Shown piece after piece: positions 17,532 through 26,206 of a DNA stretch of 58,061 bases. Under the pieces are notes generated by a model. The model worked only from the letters and a program-made list of their open reading frames with translations. It had not been told where the DNA came from and did not search any database. Every line of letters starts with the position of its first letter. The first letter of the stretch is position 1. The translations under genes were made by a program, and so were the position numbers. Location: contig DVIH01000029.1 in NCBI GenBank assembly GCA_018711405.1, positions 1 to 58,061 of the forward strand, written 5' to 3'. This stretch comes from Candidatus Avibacteroides excrementipullorum. Lineage in GTDB: Bacteria; Bacteroidota; Bacteroidia; Bacteroidales; Bacteroidaceae.

Positions 17532-19691
17532 ATGATACATTGCATTAAGAATATCCTTGTACAAGTCAGATACCTTGTTGTTCTGTCGGGTCTTTTTATG
17601 TCAGTGCTGTTTGTTCGTGCCGATGAGGGCATGTGGCCTGTGTGGCAGTTGCAGGACGGAGTATTCAAGGCTATGAAGAAAGCCGGTCTCAGGCTGGGGG
17701 CCGGAGAGCTTTACGGCTCGGAACAGTCGCTTGCCAGGTGCGTGGTCTCTTTCGGCGGATTCTGTACGGGCGTGGTAGTCTCGGCCGACGGACTTGTGCT
17801 GACCAACCACCATTGCGGTTTTGACTTTGTGCAAAAGGTCTCTTCCGCGGAGCACGACTTTATTGCAAACGGTTTTTATGCAGCAGAGAGAGGCGATGAA
17901 TTGCCTTGCGAGGGGCTGTATGTCAGTTACCTGTTGCATACGTCAGATGTCACGGAACGTGTGCTTTCGGGGCTTTCGCCGGGCATGGCCGACAGCCGCA
18001 GGGCAGAAGTGACCGACTCCATCGTCATGCGCATAGAGGAGGAGGCTTGCAAAGGCGCGGGGCTTAGAGGCGTAGTGGGCAGATATTATGGTGACAGCCG
18101 GTTTGTGCTGTCTGTATATCGGGATTTTGACGATGTAAGGCTGGTCTATGCCCCTCCGCTTTCGATAGGCAAGTTCGGCAGGGAGAGAGACAACTGGATG
18201 TGGCCGCGCCATACGGGCGATTTCGCTGTGTTCCGCATTTATGCCGATGCTGACAACAATCCGGCTTTCCATGACGCGGGCAACCGGCCGTACCGCACTC
18301 CGTGCCATGCGGAAATATCGGAACGTGGATATGAAGAGGGTGATTTCTGCATGACTGTGGGCTTTCCCGGCACGACCGAAAGGTACATATCGTCTTGGGG
18401 AGTGGAAGAAATCATGGAGTGCAGGAATGAGCCGAGAGTGAAGATACGTTCGCTGAAACTGGCTCTGTGGCGCAAGGCTATGACGGAAGACGAGGGCATA
18501 GGCCTGAAATATGCCTCCAAATATGCGCAGTCGGCCAATTATCTGAAGAACAGCGAGGGGATGAACCTGGCATTGTCCTCATCGGGCATCGTGGAGCGGA
18601 AACGCGGGGAAGAGCAGCAGGTAGCAGCCTGGATAGCCGGGCAGGACGATGCGGTGAGGGCCGAATATCTGCAAATATTCAATGACCTCCGTCTCGGCTA
18701 TGAGAACAAAAGGCGTGCTGAGAGAGCTTTGACCACTATCAACGAATCGTTTTTCATGGGAGCGGACGTGCTGAAAGCGGCTTTCGTACTGATGAACATG
18801 ATAGCCGATGACAGTCTCTCGGTGGCCAAAACGCGCAGTGAGCTGGAGACGCTGTATAAGGACACCGACATGGGGCTTGACAGGCGACTGATGGCCGCCA
18901 TGTTGGAAAACTATCGGGACGATGCAGGCGACAGCGGCCCGATGATGCCTTTTTATGACGACATCGACAGCCGTTTTGCAGGCAATACAGACCGGTATGT
19001 GGAGTGGCTCTATGCAAACAGCGTGTTGTCTGACGCGGCTAAGGCTGTCGCTTTGCCCGATGATGAGACCTTTTCCATATTCGACGACCCTATGGGGGCT
19101 GTCGCGCTCGATGTGCTCGCTGCCTATATGGACGTCTCCGTATCCATTGCCGACAGGCGCAGGGCGGTGGCCGATGCGGAAAGCCGCTATCTCGCCGTGA
19201 GGAGAAAGATGTATGAGGACAGGCTTTTTTATCCCGATGCCGATTCGTCCATGAGGGTCAGTTTCGGTACCGTCAGAGGCTATCGTCCTTATGACGGGGC
19301 GTGGCATGAGTGTTTTACCACAGTGCCGGGCATACTTGAGAAGTACAGGAAAAACACGGGTGACGGCAGTTATGCATTGCAGAAGCCGTTGGCCGATTTG
19401 CTTGCCGCAGGCGATTACGGCGGATATGCCGGCGCGGACGGCGAAATGAGAGTGTGCTTTCTCACCGACAATGACATAACGGGCGGCAATTCGGGCAGTC
19501 CCATGTTCAATGCGCGCGGGCAACTCATTGGGCTGGCGTTCGACAGCAACTGGGAGGGGCTTGCCGGCAATGTCTGCTATGAACCCGACAAGCAGAGGTG
19601 CATAGGAGTGGACATCCGCTACATATTATATATAATAGACAGATTCAGCCATGCCGGTGCGCTGCTGGAAGAACTGTGCGGCGGAAAGTGA
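17532..19691 (+). CDS. S46-family dipeptidyl-peptidase (DPP7/DPP11 type)
   Basis: A periplasmic serine exopeptidase that removes dipeptides from oligopeptides, central to peptide use in many Bacteroidales. A signal peptide (about 1-30, VRA then DEGMWP) precedes the start of the mature form. The trypsin-like core is split by a helical domain: catalytic histidine in TNHHCGFD (residues 93-94), aspartate probably in HTGDFAVFRIYADADNN, and serine in GGNSGSP (Ser654). The length of 719 is typical. The residue that separates DPP7 from DPP11 specificity lies near the C-terminal PDKQRCIGVDIRY block, and I cannot assign it with certainty. It is a single gene with its own promoter; repeat array b starts 43 bp after the stop. 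Confidence 0.93.
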   Translation: MIHCIKNILVQVRYLVVLSGLFMSVLFVRADEGMWPVWQLQDGVFKAMKKAGLRLGAGELYGSEQSLARCVVSFGGFCTGVVVSADGLVLTNHHCGFDFVQKVSSAEHDFIANGFYAAERGDELPCEGLYVSYLLHTSDVTERVLSGLSPGMADSRRAEVTDSIVMRIEEEACKGAGLRGVVGRYYGDSRFVLSVYRDFDDVRLVYAPPLSIGKFGRERDNWMWPRHTGDFAVFRIYADADNNPAFHDAGNRPYRTPCHAEISERGYEEGDFCMTVGFPGTTERYISSWGVEEIMECRNEPRVKIRSLKLALWRKAMTEDEGIGLKYASKYAQSANYLKNSEGMNLALSSSGIVERKRGEEQQVAAWIAGQDDAVRAEYLQIFNDLRLGYENKRRAERALTTINESFFMGADVLKAAFVLMNMIADDSLSVAKTRSELETLYKDTDMGLDRRLMAAMLENYRDDAGDSGPMMPFYDDIDSRFAGNTDRYVEWLYANSVLSDAAKAVALPDDETFSIFDDPMGAVALDVLAAYMDVSVSIADRRRAVADAESRYLAVRRKMYEDRLFYPDADSSMRVSFGTVRGYRPYDGAWHECFTTVPGILEKYRKNTGDGSYALQKPLADLLAAGDYGGYAGADGEMRVCFLTDNDITGGNSGSPMFNARGQLIGLAFDSNWEGLAGNVCYEPDKQRCIGVDIRYILYIIDRFSHAGALLEELCGGK

Positions 19692-19733
19692 GGATACGGA
19701 TAGGTAGAAACGGGTTTTCGACACTCAGAAAAA

Positions 19734-19821
19734 GATGTGCGCCATCTTCACCGAAGATGGCGTATATCTTTGCCCGACACCGAGCCGATCCCGGGCGAAG
19801 ATGGCGCACATCCCGGCCGGC
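19734..19821. repeat. 22-bp-period modular repeat array b (4 words)
   Basis: Words start at 19734, 19756, 19778 and 19800: GATGTGCGCCATC, GATGGCGTATATC, CACCGAGCCGATC and GATGGCGCACATC. The linkers are TTCACCGAA, TTTGCCCGA and CCGGGCGAA. Words 1 and 4 are perfect reverse complements. Words 1 and 2 with their linker form a hairpin (14 of 16) with an ACC loop. It lies between the S46 peptidase stop and the ssb promoter. Confidence 0.93.
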
Positions 19822-19903
19822 GGCAAAAGACCACGCTGCAAGGGCGGCAAACGGTGCAAAATAAAAATTGGAGGAATAATTTGTAAAACTGAACATAACT
19901 CTC

Positions 19904-19911
19904 TATATTTG
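19904..19911 (+). promoter_or_regulatory. -7 box of ssb
   Basis: TATATTTG matches TAnnTTTG and lies 24 bp before the ssb ATG. Confidence 0.6.
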
Positions 19912-19935
19912 TGCCATGTAAAAACTAAGAAGAGC

Positions 19936-20361
19936 ATGTCGGTAAATAAAGTCATATTGATAGGCAACGTGGGCAAAGACCCTGATGTGAGATACGTGGA
20001 TGCCAACGTGGCGGTCGCCACATTTACACTGGCCACCACAGAGCGCGGATACACCCTTGCCAATGGCACTAAGGTGCCTGACAAGACCGAGTGGCACAAC
20101 ATAGTGCTGTGGAGGGGGCTTGCCGAAGTGTGCGAGAAATATGTCCATAAAGGCGACAGGCTTTATATAGAGGGGAAAATCAGGACACGTTCGTATGACG
20201 ACCAGAAAGGAGTGAGGAGATATATCACGGAAATCTATGCCGACAACATGGAAATGCTGTCAGCACCGAGACAAAACGCTCAGCCTGCGGCAGCTGCTCC
20301 GGCACAGACGCACGATGCTCCGGCTTCAACTGCCGACGACGGTTCCGATCTGCCCTTTTAG
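19936..20361 (+). CDS. ssb: Single-stranded DNA-binding protein
   Basis: Coats single-stranded DNA during replication and repair. The OB fold (residues 1-110) starts MSVNKVILIGNVGKDPDVRY and includes TEWHNIVLWRGLAEVCEKYV and GDRLYIEGKIRTRSYDDQKG. A short Ala/Gln linker leads to the acidic tip DDGSDLPF that recruits partner proteins. The length of 141 fits. The start is 19936, because the -7 box and repeat array b lie in the region a longer frame would cover. The next gene, gldE, begins 33 bp downstream. Confidence 0.96.
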   Translation: MSVNKVILIGNVGKDPDVRYVDANVAVATFTLATTERGYTLANGTKVPDKTEWHNIVLWRGLAEVCEKYVHKGDRLYIEGKIRTRSYDDQKGVRRYITEIYADNMEMLSAPRQNAQPAAAAPAQTHDAPASTADDGSDLPF

Positions 20362-20394
20362 TCTTTGCAGCAGTATTAACTAAAACACTTTATT

Positions 20395-21744
20395 TTGGAC
20401 TCAGACTATTTTCAATGTAGCTTAGGCAGCATTTCTTCAACTTGGGCGACGCCGGTGTCTTTGGGCGCGCTGTTCGTATTTCTCGTAGTAATAATATTGT
20501 TGGCAGTATCGGGTTTCCTCTCCATGAGCGGCAAGGCTTTCGCGTCTTTGCATCAAAGGGGCATTGACCGGTTTTTGCCGGGCGGTTCGGGCAAGGACGA
20601 TAAGAAAATCAAGGCATTGCTTGACGACAGGGACAAACTGCTCGTCACTCTGTCTTTTGCGAAAAACATTGTCAACATGGCCATAGTGCTGTTTTCTTTC
20701 ATTTTCCTGATATTTACCGGCGTGTTCGACTACTTGTCAGGTTTCGGCTTCATAGTCATATTATTTGTATTGGGATGCCTGCTGTCGTTGTTCGGCGAGG
20801 TGGTGCCGAGAGTGGCTTTGTGCAACCCTTTGGATTTTGCGGGCAAGTATGCGTCTGCGATATTGTTTCTCGAGAAAGTGCTCTATCCGTTTACCTTCAT
20901 CTTTATAAAGATAGCCCGTTGGACACGCCGGAGAGCGGAAAAGAAAAAAGCGGAATCCGATTCCGACAGGGCGGATGTGGAAAATAAAGATGACAAGCCC
21001 AATGAGGAAAAGATAATGAAGGGCGTGATACGTTTCGGCGAGGAGGATGCCAAAGATGTGATGACACCCCGACTGGACATTTCGGGCATCGACATCAATA
21101 CTCCTTATAAGAAAGTCATATCGGCCATAGTCGACAACGGCTATTCGCGGATACCCATATATGAAGATTCCCTCGATGACATAAAAGGCGTGTTGTACAT
21201 AAGAGACCTGTTCCCCTACATCGACAGTGACAACGAAGATGACTTCAACTGGCAACAGGTGATCCGCCCTCCGTATTTCGTGCCCGAAACGAAGAAGATA
21301 AACGACCTGTTGAAGGATTTCCAGAAAGACAAGGTGCATATAGCCATCGTCGTTGACGAGTTTGGCGGCACTTCTGGACTTATAACTATGGAAGACATAC
21401 TGGAAGAAATAGTCGGCGAGATCAGAGACGAATATGATGACGACGAGAAAGAGTTTGTCCAGACGGATGACCATACATATATATTTGAAGGCAAGACCCT
21501 GATTTCCGACTTCTGCAAGATACTCAATCTGGAGAATGACGAATTTGAAGACATTGCCGGAGATTCCGATACGCTTGCCGGACTTCTGCTTGAGGTGAAA
21601 GGCGACTTTCCCGCGCTGCATGAACATATCGAGATAGGAAGATATGATTTTGAGATATTGCAGACCGAGAGAAGACGCATATCGAGGATAAAACTCATAA
21701 TAAAACAGGATGACAATGAAGAAAAAAGTGAGGATAAGGATTAA
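20395..21744 (+). CDS. gldE: GldE-like CNNM/CBS-domain membrane protein
   Basis: Gliding-motility-associated protein of the HlyC/CorC group. The order is an N-terminal membrane domain (helices about 23-45, 85-110, 115-140), a charged linker, two CBS motifs (MTPRLDISGIDINTPYKKVI onward and the region ending VVDEFGGTSGLITMEDILEE) and a C-terminal CorC/HlyC domain (about 345-440). The best start is TTG at 20395, the only start codon before the first helix in this frame. It overlaps gldD by 35 bp, and this gene pair is standard in Bacteroidota, where GldE supports GldD in the motility/T9SS apparatus. A T9SS client is encoded at 34134. Confidence 0.9.
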   Translation: MDSDYFQCSLGSISSTWATPVSLGALFVFLVVIILLAVSGFLSMSGKAFASLHQRGIDRFLPGGSGKDDKKIKALLDDRDKLLVTLSFAKNIVNMAIVLFSFIFLIFTGVFDYLSGFGFIVILFVLGCLLSLFGEVVPRVALCNPLDFAGKYASAILFLEKVLYPFTFIFIKIARWTRRRAEKKKAESDSDRADVENKDDKPNEEKIMKGVIRFGEEDAKDVMTPRLDISGIDINTPYKKVISAIVDNGYSRIPIYEDSLDDIKGVLYIRDLFPYIDSDNEDDFNWQQVIRPPYFVPETKKINDLLKDFQKDKVHIAIVVDEFGGTSGLITMEDILEEIVGEIRDEYDDDEKEFVQTDDHTYIFEGKTLISDFCKILNLENDEFEDIAGDSDTLAGLLLEVKGDFPALHEHIEIGRYDFEILQTERRRISRIKLIIKQDDNEEKSEDKD

Positions 21745-22291
21745 GCGTTATTCGCTTGTCGTGATAATGGTTGCCCTGTATTCTGCTCTGTGCTTCATGT
21801 CATGCGACAATGAGCGTCTGCCGCAGGCTTCATACGTGCGTGTGAATGATTCTTTGCCGTTTTCTTTCGAGATGTCCGACCGGGCTTCTTTCAATTATTA
21901 TTATCGCGACAGCAATACGGTGTTTTGCAATATCGTCTATCCGGCTGCCATAGAATATGCCCATTTTTATTGCACCTATCATAAGATTGACTCCGCCCGC
22001 TTCCGGTCGTTGTCGGAAGATACCTACAAGCTGGCTTACAGCCATGCCATAGTGGCCGACAGCATAACGGAGTTTTCCTTTGCGAGGAATGACGGCACGG
22101 GGGTAGTCATGTTCAGATTGAGCGGCAATGTGGCCACGCCTGTACAGTTTGCTGTGACAGACAGCACAAATTATTTCTTTAACGCATCGCTGTATTTCGA
22201 CAATGGGGCCAAATGCGATACGTTGACAGAGGTCATAAGCTACCTGCAAAAAGACATAGACCGCCTGATAGAGACTTTCGAGCTTAAATAA
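21710..22291 (+). CDS. gldD: Gliding motility lipoprotein GldD
   Basis: A lipoprotein of 193 residues. A basic N-terminus and hydrophobic segment end in CFMSC (Cys about 32), followed by NERLPQASYVRVNDS and a mainly beta domain with YPAAIEYAHFYCTYH. This matches GldD in size and position after gldE. It starts inside gldE (35-bp overlap), and its stop directly precedes the next ATG with no gap, so three genes are tightly coupled. GldD is required for gliding in flavobacteria; in non-gliding Bacteroidales it is presumably kept for T9SS-related work. Confidence 0.88.
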   Translation: MTMKKKVRIRIKRYSLVVIMVALYSALCFMSCDNERLPQASYVRVNDSLPFSFEMSDRASFNYYYRDSNTVFCNIVYPAAIEYAHFYCTYHKIDSARFRSLSEDTYKLAYSHAIVADSITEFSFARNDGTGVVMFRLSGNVATPVQFAVTDSTNYFFNASLYFDNGAKCDTLTEVISYLQKDIDRLIETFELK

Positions 22292-22897
22292 ATGCCTGTA
22301 ATATATCATAGCGATACTGTGGCAGTCTGGAAGATGGAGGAGACATGCGATGTCCTGTCTGTCTACCTGTCTGAAGAGGAGAAAGACATCGTGTCAGGCT
22401 TCTCATCGGAGAAAAGGCGGTTGGAGTTCTGTTGTGTGAGGGCAGCTGTCGCATTTCTGGCAGGCGGACGACCGTATGCCGTAGTCTATGATGGCAATGG
22501 AAAGCCTGCTTTGGCGGGAGCGGAAGGCTTGCATGTCAGTATTTCCCACACGCGGGGATATGCCGCAGTCTATATCGGGCAGGAAGATAAAGGCATAGAC
22601 ATAGAGCACAGAGCCGACAGGGTGCGTAGGGTGAAAGACATGTTTATGTCGGCTGACGAGATAGCTGCTGCAGACCGGGACTGTGAACTGACCAGCCTGC
22701 TGCTGCATTGGTCGGCAAAGGAGGCAGTCTATAAGATACATGGCAGGGAGGCCTATGACTTCAAGGCGAGGCTGCATGTGTCTCCTTTCAAAGTGGAGGG
22801 TAGCGGCGTGATGACTGTGGCTGCACCGTCATGCCGTTATGCGGTCGATTACTTCGTCTGCGAGGACTATGTGCTCACTCTTGCCATGAGGATTTGA
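22292..22897 (+). CDS. 4'-phosphopantetheinyl transferase (Sfp superfamily)
   Basis: Transfers phosphopantetheine from CoA to a serine of a carrier protein. The magnesium-binding motif is GIDIEHRADRV (about residues 103-113) and the second motif is HWSAKEAVYKIHG (WxxKEAxxK, about 150-162). The histidine of VSISHTRGYAA is also conserved. At 201 residues it is of the shorter Sfp type. The ATG follows the gldD stop directly. The carrier target is not identifiable here. It is convergent with ispE, 6 bp away. Confidence 0.9.
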   Translation: MPVIYHSDTVAVWKMEETCDVLSVYLSEEEKDIVSGFSSEKRRLEFCCVRAAVAFLAGGRPYAVVYDGNGKPALAGAEGLHVSISHTRGYAAVYIGQEDKGIDIEHRADRVRRVKDMFMSADEIAAADRDCELTSLLLHWSAKEAVYKIHGREAYDFKARLHVSPFKVEGSGVMTVAAPSCRYAVDYFVCEDYVLTLAMRI

Positions 22898-22903
22898 GCG
22901 GCC

Positions 22904-23740
22904 CTAACATTTTCCTTTCCAGAAGAAACAGCCCGGAAACTTTTCCTTGCCGAAAGCCGGCTCTTCTTTGAATATGCCGTATACCGATGAGCCGGAGCCG
23001 CTCATCGAAGCATATACCGCACCCAGCGAGTACAGTCCGGACTTGATGGCCGCTATTTCCGGGTAAGCTGCGAAGATGTTTTTCTCAAAGTCGTTTTCTA
23101 CGGTGTCTTTCCATGCCTCTATCGGGGCTTTGAGTGCCTCTGTCAATGGGGCGCGCGGTGTCTTGTGCAGGACTATTCCTGAGAAAGCTGTTTTGGTGGA
23201 TATGTATATGTCGGGCTTAATCAGGACAATGTGGTATCCTTTGAGCGAGAAATCTGACGGCATTTCGGCGAATACGTCTCCGCGCCCTGTGGCCGACATG
23301 CATCTGTTTTTGATGAAAAACGGGCAGTCGGCTCCCAGTTGGGCTGCCATGTCGGTGAGTTGCGTTTCCGTGATGCCGAGACTGAACATGTCATTGAGCG
23401 TCATCAGCATGAACGAGGCATCGGCCGATCCTCCGCCGAGTCCCGCGCCGAAGGGGATGTTCTTGCGCAGCACAGCGGTGACGGGAGGCAGACTGAATCC
23501 CGACTGAATCTTGCGGTATGCCTTGACCACAAGGTTGCTGTCATCGTTGCAGTCTATGCCGATGCCGGTGTTTATGAAAGTAATGTCTTTTCCGTCGCGG
23601 TTGTCTTTTTTCTCTATCACTTCCAGCACATCGGCCAGACCGATGGGGTAGAACACTGTAGCCAGGTCGTGATATCCGTCATCGCGCTTTCCGGTTATGT
23701 GCAGTCCGATGTTTATCTTGGCGTTGGGGAAAGTTATCAT
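22904..23740 (-). CDS. ispE: 4-diphosphocytidyl-2-C-methyl-D-erythritol kinase
   Basis: GHMP-family kinase of the MEP isoprenoid pathway; it phosphorylates CDP-ME at the 2-hydroxyl. It starts FPNAKINIGLHITGKRDDGY, which holds the catalytic lysine region, and has the ATP loop PFGAGLGGGSADASF (about residues 91-105) and the late MSGSGSSVYGIF motif. The length of 278 is normal. It lies 4 bp after the YihY-like gene and is co-transcribed with it. Confidence 0.96.
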   Translation of the reverse strand: MITFPNAKINIGLHITGKRDDGYHDLATVFYPIGLADVLEVIEKKDNRDGKDITFINTGIGIDCNDDSNLVVKAYRKIQSGFSLPPVTAVLRKNIPFGAGLGGGSADASFMLMTLNDMFSLGITETQLTDMAAQLGADCPFFIKNRCMSATGRGDVFAEMPSDFSLKGYHIVLIKPDIYISTKTAFSGIVLHKTPRAPLTEALKAPIEAWKDTVENDFEKNIFAAYPEIAAIKSGLYSLGAVYASMSGSGSSVYGIFKEEPAFGKEKFPGCFFWKGKC

Positions 23741-23744
23741 AGTC

Positions 23745-25058
23745 TTACAAGTCTTTTATCAGTATTTTGTTGCAATTGTCGTAATAGATGTCCTGCACGT
23801 TTATCAGGGTTTTCCATTCGTCGCTGAATTTCTCGTCACGGTCTATTTTGAAATCTTCCGAACCGTCGTTGTTTATTCTTTCGAGCACGAGTCCCACGCT
23901 CAGGCTTTCGGTGGGGACAGATGGCATGAATACGTTTTCCGTTTTGTCTTCGCCCTCGTTTTCTGCGGCGTGGATGAGTTCCAGATGTTGCAGCAGGTTG
24001 AGTATCTGGTGCGTGAGCCTTGTGGGAGTTTTGGTCTCTTCCGATAGTTCCGATGCCGTCATCTGTTTGCCTCCCTCCATGAAGCGGCGCACTATGAGCG
24101 ACATGAACAGTATGCAGATGAAGTCGCGGAAGCGTCTGGATATGTTGTTGGTGTCGCGTTCGTAGTCAAAATTTTTCACGTTTTGTCCCAGATAGGTTAT
24201 CTCCACTCCTATGAGGCAGATGGTCCATGATATTTGCAGCCACAGTAGCAGCAGCGGCAGGGCGGCGAAGCTGCCGTATATGGCATTGTATTTCGATACG
24301 TATATCTGTCCGTTGATGTACATGTACTGGAATATCTGGTATGCGCTTCCTGCTATGATGCCTGCTATGAGTGCGTTGCGGAAGCGGACTTTGGTGTTGG
24401 GCATGAACATGTACAGTCCGGTGAACATGATCCATGTCAGCACGTAGGGAATCATCTTGATGAGCACTTTCAGTATGTCGCTCAGTATGATGAAGTCGGG
24501 CAGCTCCTTTACCGTTGTGGTCATGTATATGGATGCTCCCGATGAGAGTATCAGCAGTATGGGGATGATGAGGAGCAGTGAGAAGTAGTCGGTGATTTTC
24601 CTGTATATCGTTCTCGACTTCTTTATTTCCCAGATGCGGTTGAAGTTGTTTTCTATGTTTATTATCAGGTTGAGCACCGACCATAGCAGCAGCACTGTGC
24701 CTACGCCTACGAATACTCCGTTTTTGCTCTCTTGCAGATAGGAGTTGACGAATGTGGTCACCATGTTCATCATTTCGGAGTTGCCGCCGCCGAATGGGCT
24801 TTGCAGTATGTTTTCCAGTCCGAAGCCGCGTGCTATGGCAAATATCACTGCCAGCGTGGGCACTACGGCCAGGATGGTGCTGTAGGTCAGTGCGGATGCT
24901 TTTGCCGTAATCCTGTCGGACGAGAATCGGCGTATGGCCAGTATGGTGGCTTTGAGGATGTTGACGAGCACAAATTTGTTTTTTCCCACCTCTTCTTCTG
25001 ATATGCGCCAGATGTCGGTGGTGATGAATTTCAGTGCTTTTTTGATTTTATCTTTCAT
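23745..25058 (-). CDS. YihY/BrkB-family inner-membrane protein
   Basis: A 437-residue polytopic membrane protein of the YihY (formerly putative RNase BN) family. Six helices span about residues 45-300, starting after ITAKASALTYSTILAVVPTL and including GVFVGVGTVLLLWSVLNLII. The C-terminal 130 residues are soluble, with a winged-helix-like segment (MTASELSEETKTPTRLTHQI) as in Bacteroidota members. The function is not established; the old RNase BN label is wrong for this family. The gene is read with ispE (4-bp gap) and lies just downstream of the RNase P RNA gene. Confidence 0.88.
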   Translation of the reverse strand: MKDKIKKALKFITTDIWRISEEEVGKNKFVLVNILKATILAIRRFSSDRITAKASALTYSTILAVVPTLAVIFAIARGFGLENILQSPFGGGNSEMMNMVTTFVNSYLQESKNGVFVGVGTVLLLWSVLNLIINIENNFNRIWEIKKSRTIYRKITDYFSLLLIIPILLILSSGASIYMTTTVKELPDFIILSDILKVLIKMIPYVLTWIMFTGLYMFMPNTKVRFRNALIAGIIAGSAYQIFQYMYINGQIYVSKYNAIYGSFAALPLLLLWLQISWTICLIGVEITYLGQNVKNFDYERDTNNISRRFRDFICILFMSLIVRRFMEGGKQMTASELSEETKTPTRLTHQILNLLQHLELIHAAENEGEDKTENVFMPSVPTESLSVGLVLERINNDGSEDFKIDRDEKFSDEWKTLINVQDIYYDNCNKILIKDL

Positions 25059-25084
25059 AGGAATGCCCGATTAATCAAAGAAAA

Positions 25085-25430
25085 ACAGTCGGCCTGTAAG
25101 CCGGGTTCTGTATCGCGGGCGTGATGCCCGTGATGTTTGTCATTTATCTGAATGCAATGTCGCCATTGCACTTTAGCGGTCTACCCTCCGACTCGGGCGA
25201 GCAACCCTCAAGCATCGGTTTACTTGACCTTGCAACTTCCGATATGCACGGCGCCGTGCATTGCTGCACAGCCCGGTGGGCTCTTACCCCGCCTTCTCAC
25301 CCTTGCCTTGCGGCGGTTATTTTCTTCTGCATTTATTCACCCTTGCGGATGACTTCCCGTTAGGAAGCGGAATGCTCTGTGTTGCCCGGACTTTCCTCTG
25401 AAATGATTCAGCGACAAACCGGCCGACTGT
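25085..25430 (-). ncRNA. rnpB: RNase P RNA, bacterial class A
   Basis: The catalytic RNA that removes the 5' leader of tRNA precursors. On the minus strand, conserved blocks occur in order: GAGGAAAGTCCGGGC near the 5' end, the central AGAGCCCACCG region, and ACAGAACCCGGCTTACAGGC near the 3' end. The ends pair as P1 (ACAGTCGGCC at 5', GGCCGACTGT at 3'). The length is about 346 nt. A minus-strand -7 box ends 9 bp before the inferred 5' end. Reading frames across this stretch are spurious. The ends are accurate to a few bases. Confidence 0.95.
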
Positions 25431-25438
25431 ATAGTCTG

Positions 25439-25446
25439 CAAAATTA
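25439..25446 (-). promoter_or_regulatory. -7 box of rnpB
   Basis: The minus strand reads TAATTTTG (TAnnTTTG), 9 bp from the inferred 5' end of RNase P RNA. Confidence 0.7.
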
Positions 25447-25515
25447 TGCTTTTTTTATGAATTAACCGACCGCCGGAGGCGATTTATTAGACAGTCAATA
25501 GTTGCCCCCTCTGAA

Positions 25516-25625
25516 GATGTACGCCATCTTCGTCCGGGATGTGCGCCATCTTTGCCCGGGATGGCGTATATCCCGGCCCGGGATCGAGCCGATCTTTTGC
25601 CGGTATCGGCTCGGTCTTTTCCGGC
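25516..25625. repeat. 22-bp-period modular repeat array c (5 words)
   Basis: Words start at 25516, 25538, 25560, 25582 and 25604: GATGTACGCCATC, GATGTGCGCCATC, GATGGCGTATATC, GATCGAGCCGATC and TATCGGCTCGGTC. The linkers are TTCGTCCGG, TTTGCCCGG, CCGGCCCGG, TTTTGCCGG and TTTTCCGGC. It lies upstream of the rnpB promoter and 46 bp downstream of the 3' end of the phosphoesterase gene. Confidence 0.94.
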
Positions 25626-25671
25626 GTGGTTTCCGGTGTGGTGTAAGTGTGTGTGCAGCAGCGGTTTATGG

Positions 25672-26160
25672 CTATGGCATCTCCATGATTTCGAGGTCTT
25701 TTATGTCGGTTCCGTCTATGACGAAGCGCACAATGGTGCGTACTTTGTGGAAGCCGTATTGTCCGGCGGCTCCGGGATTGATGTGGAGCGTGCCGAGATG
25801 CTTGTCGTACATCACTTTCAGTATGTGCGAATGTCCGCTGACGAACAGTTTGGGCGGGCGGGCTGTGAGCATGTCTTTCACACTGCGGTCATACCGTCCC
25901 GGATAGCCGCCTATGTGTTTCATGAGCACGTCTGTGCCCTCCACCGTGAAGCGTTGCACGAGCGGGTATCTCGCCCTCAGCTCGCCGCCGTCGATGTTGC
26001 CGCACACGGCTCTCAGCGGCTTGAACGCTTCGAGGCGGTCGGCCAGTTCCACCGTGCCTATGTCGCCGGCGTGCCACACTTCATCGCATTGGCTGAAAAA
26101 CTCGCGGTAGCGTTCGTCCCAATATCCGTGAGTGTCCGACAGCAGTCCTATCCTTTTCAT
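25672..26160 (-). CDS. YfcE/MJ0936-type metallophosphoesterase
   Basis: A small calcineurin-like phosphodiesterase of 162 residues. Metal ligands are visible in order: LLSDTHG (D8, H10), HAGDIG (D), CGNID (N), GGYPG, and SGHSHILKV (the GHTH-like motif), then NPGAAG. This is the whole motif set of the YfcE group, which act on phosphodiesters in vitro; the natural substrate is unknown. It is transcribed alone from a -7 box at 26199-26206, divergent from ppk1. Confidence 0.92.
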   Translation of the reverse strand: MKRIGLLSDTHGYWDERYREFFSQCDEVWHAGDIGTVELADRLEAFKPLRAVCGNIDGGELRARYPLVQRFTVEGTDVLMKHIGGYPGRYDRSVKDMLTARPPKLFVSGHSHILKVMYDKHLGTLHINPGAAGQYGFHKVRTIVRFVIDGTDIKDLEIMEMP

Positions 26161-26198
26161 CTTGTCTTTCGCTTTATGTCAAGTCCGTTATGTCGCGA

Positions 26199-26206
26199 CA
26201 AAGATA
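26199..26206 (-). promoter_or_regulatory. -7 box of the phosphoesterase gene
   Basis: The minus strand reads TATCTTTG (TAnnTTTG), 38 bp before the ATG at 26160. Confidence 0.6.

Noticed and set aside
17532-19691. Assigning the S46 peptidase to DPP11 rather than DPP7
   Set aside because: The specificity residue could not be aligned with certainty by eye; only the family is stated.
25121-25363. Small plus-strand frames between the YihY-like gene and the phosphoesterase
   Set aside because: They lie across the RNase P RNA, which explains the sequence; their translations show no family pattern.
25516-25625. Arrays with 22-bp regular units as CRISPR arrays
   Set aside because: Words are 13 bp and vary in orientation and type, linkers are 9 bp and themselves conserved, and no cas genes are in the window. 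There are no unique spacers.
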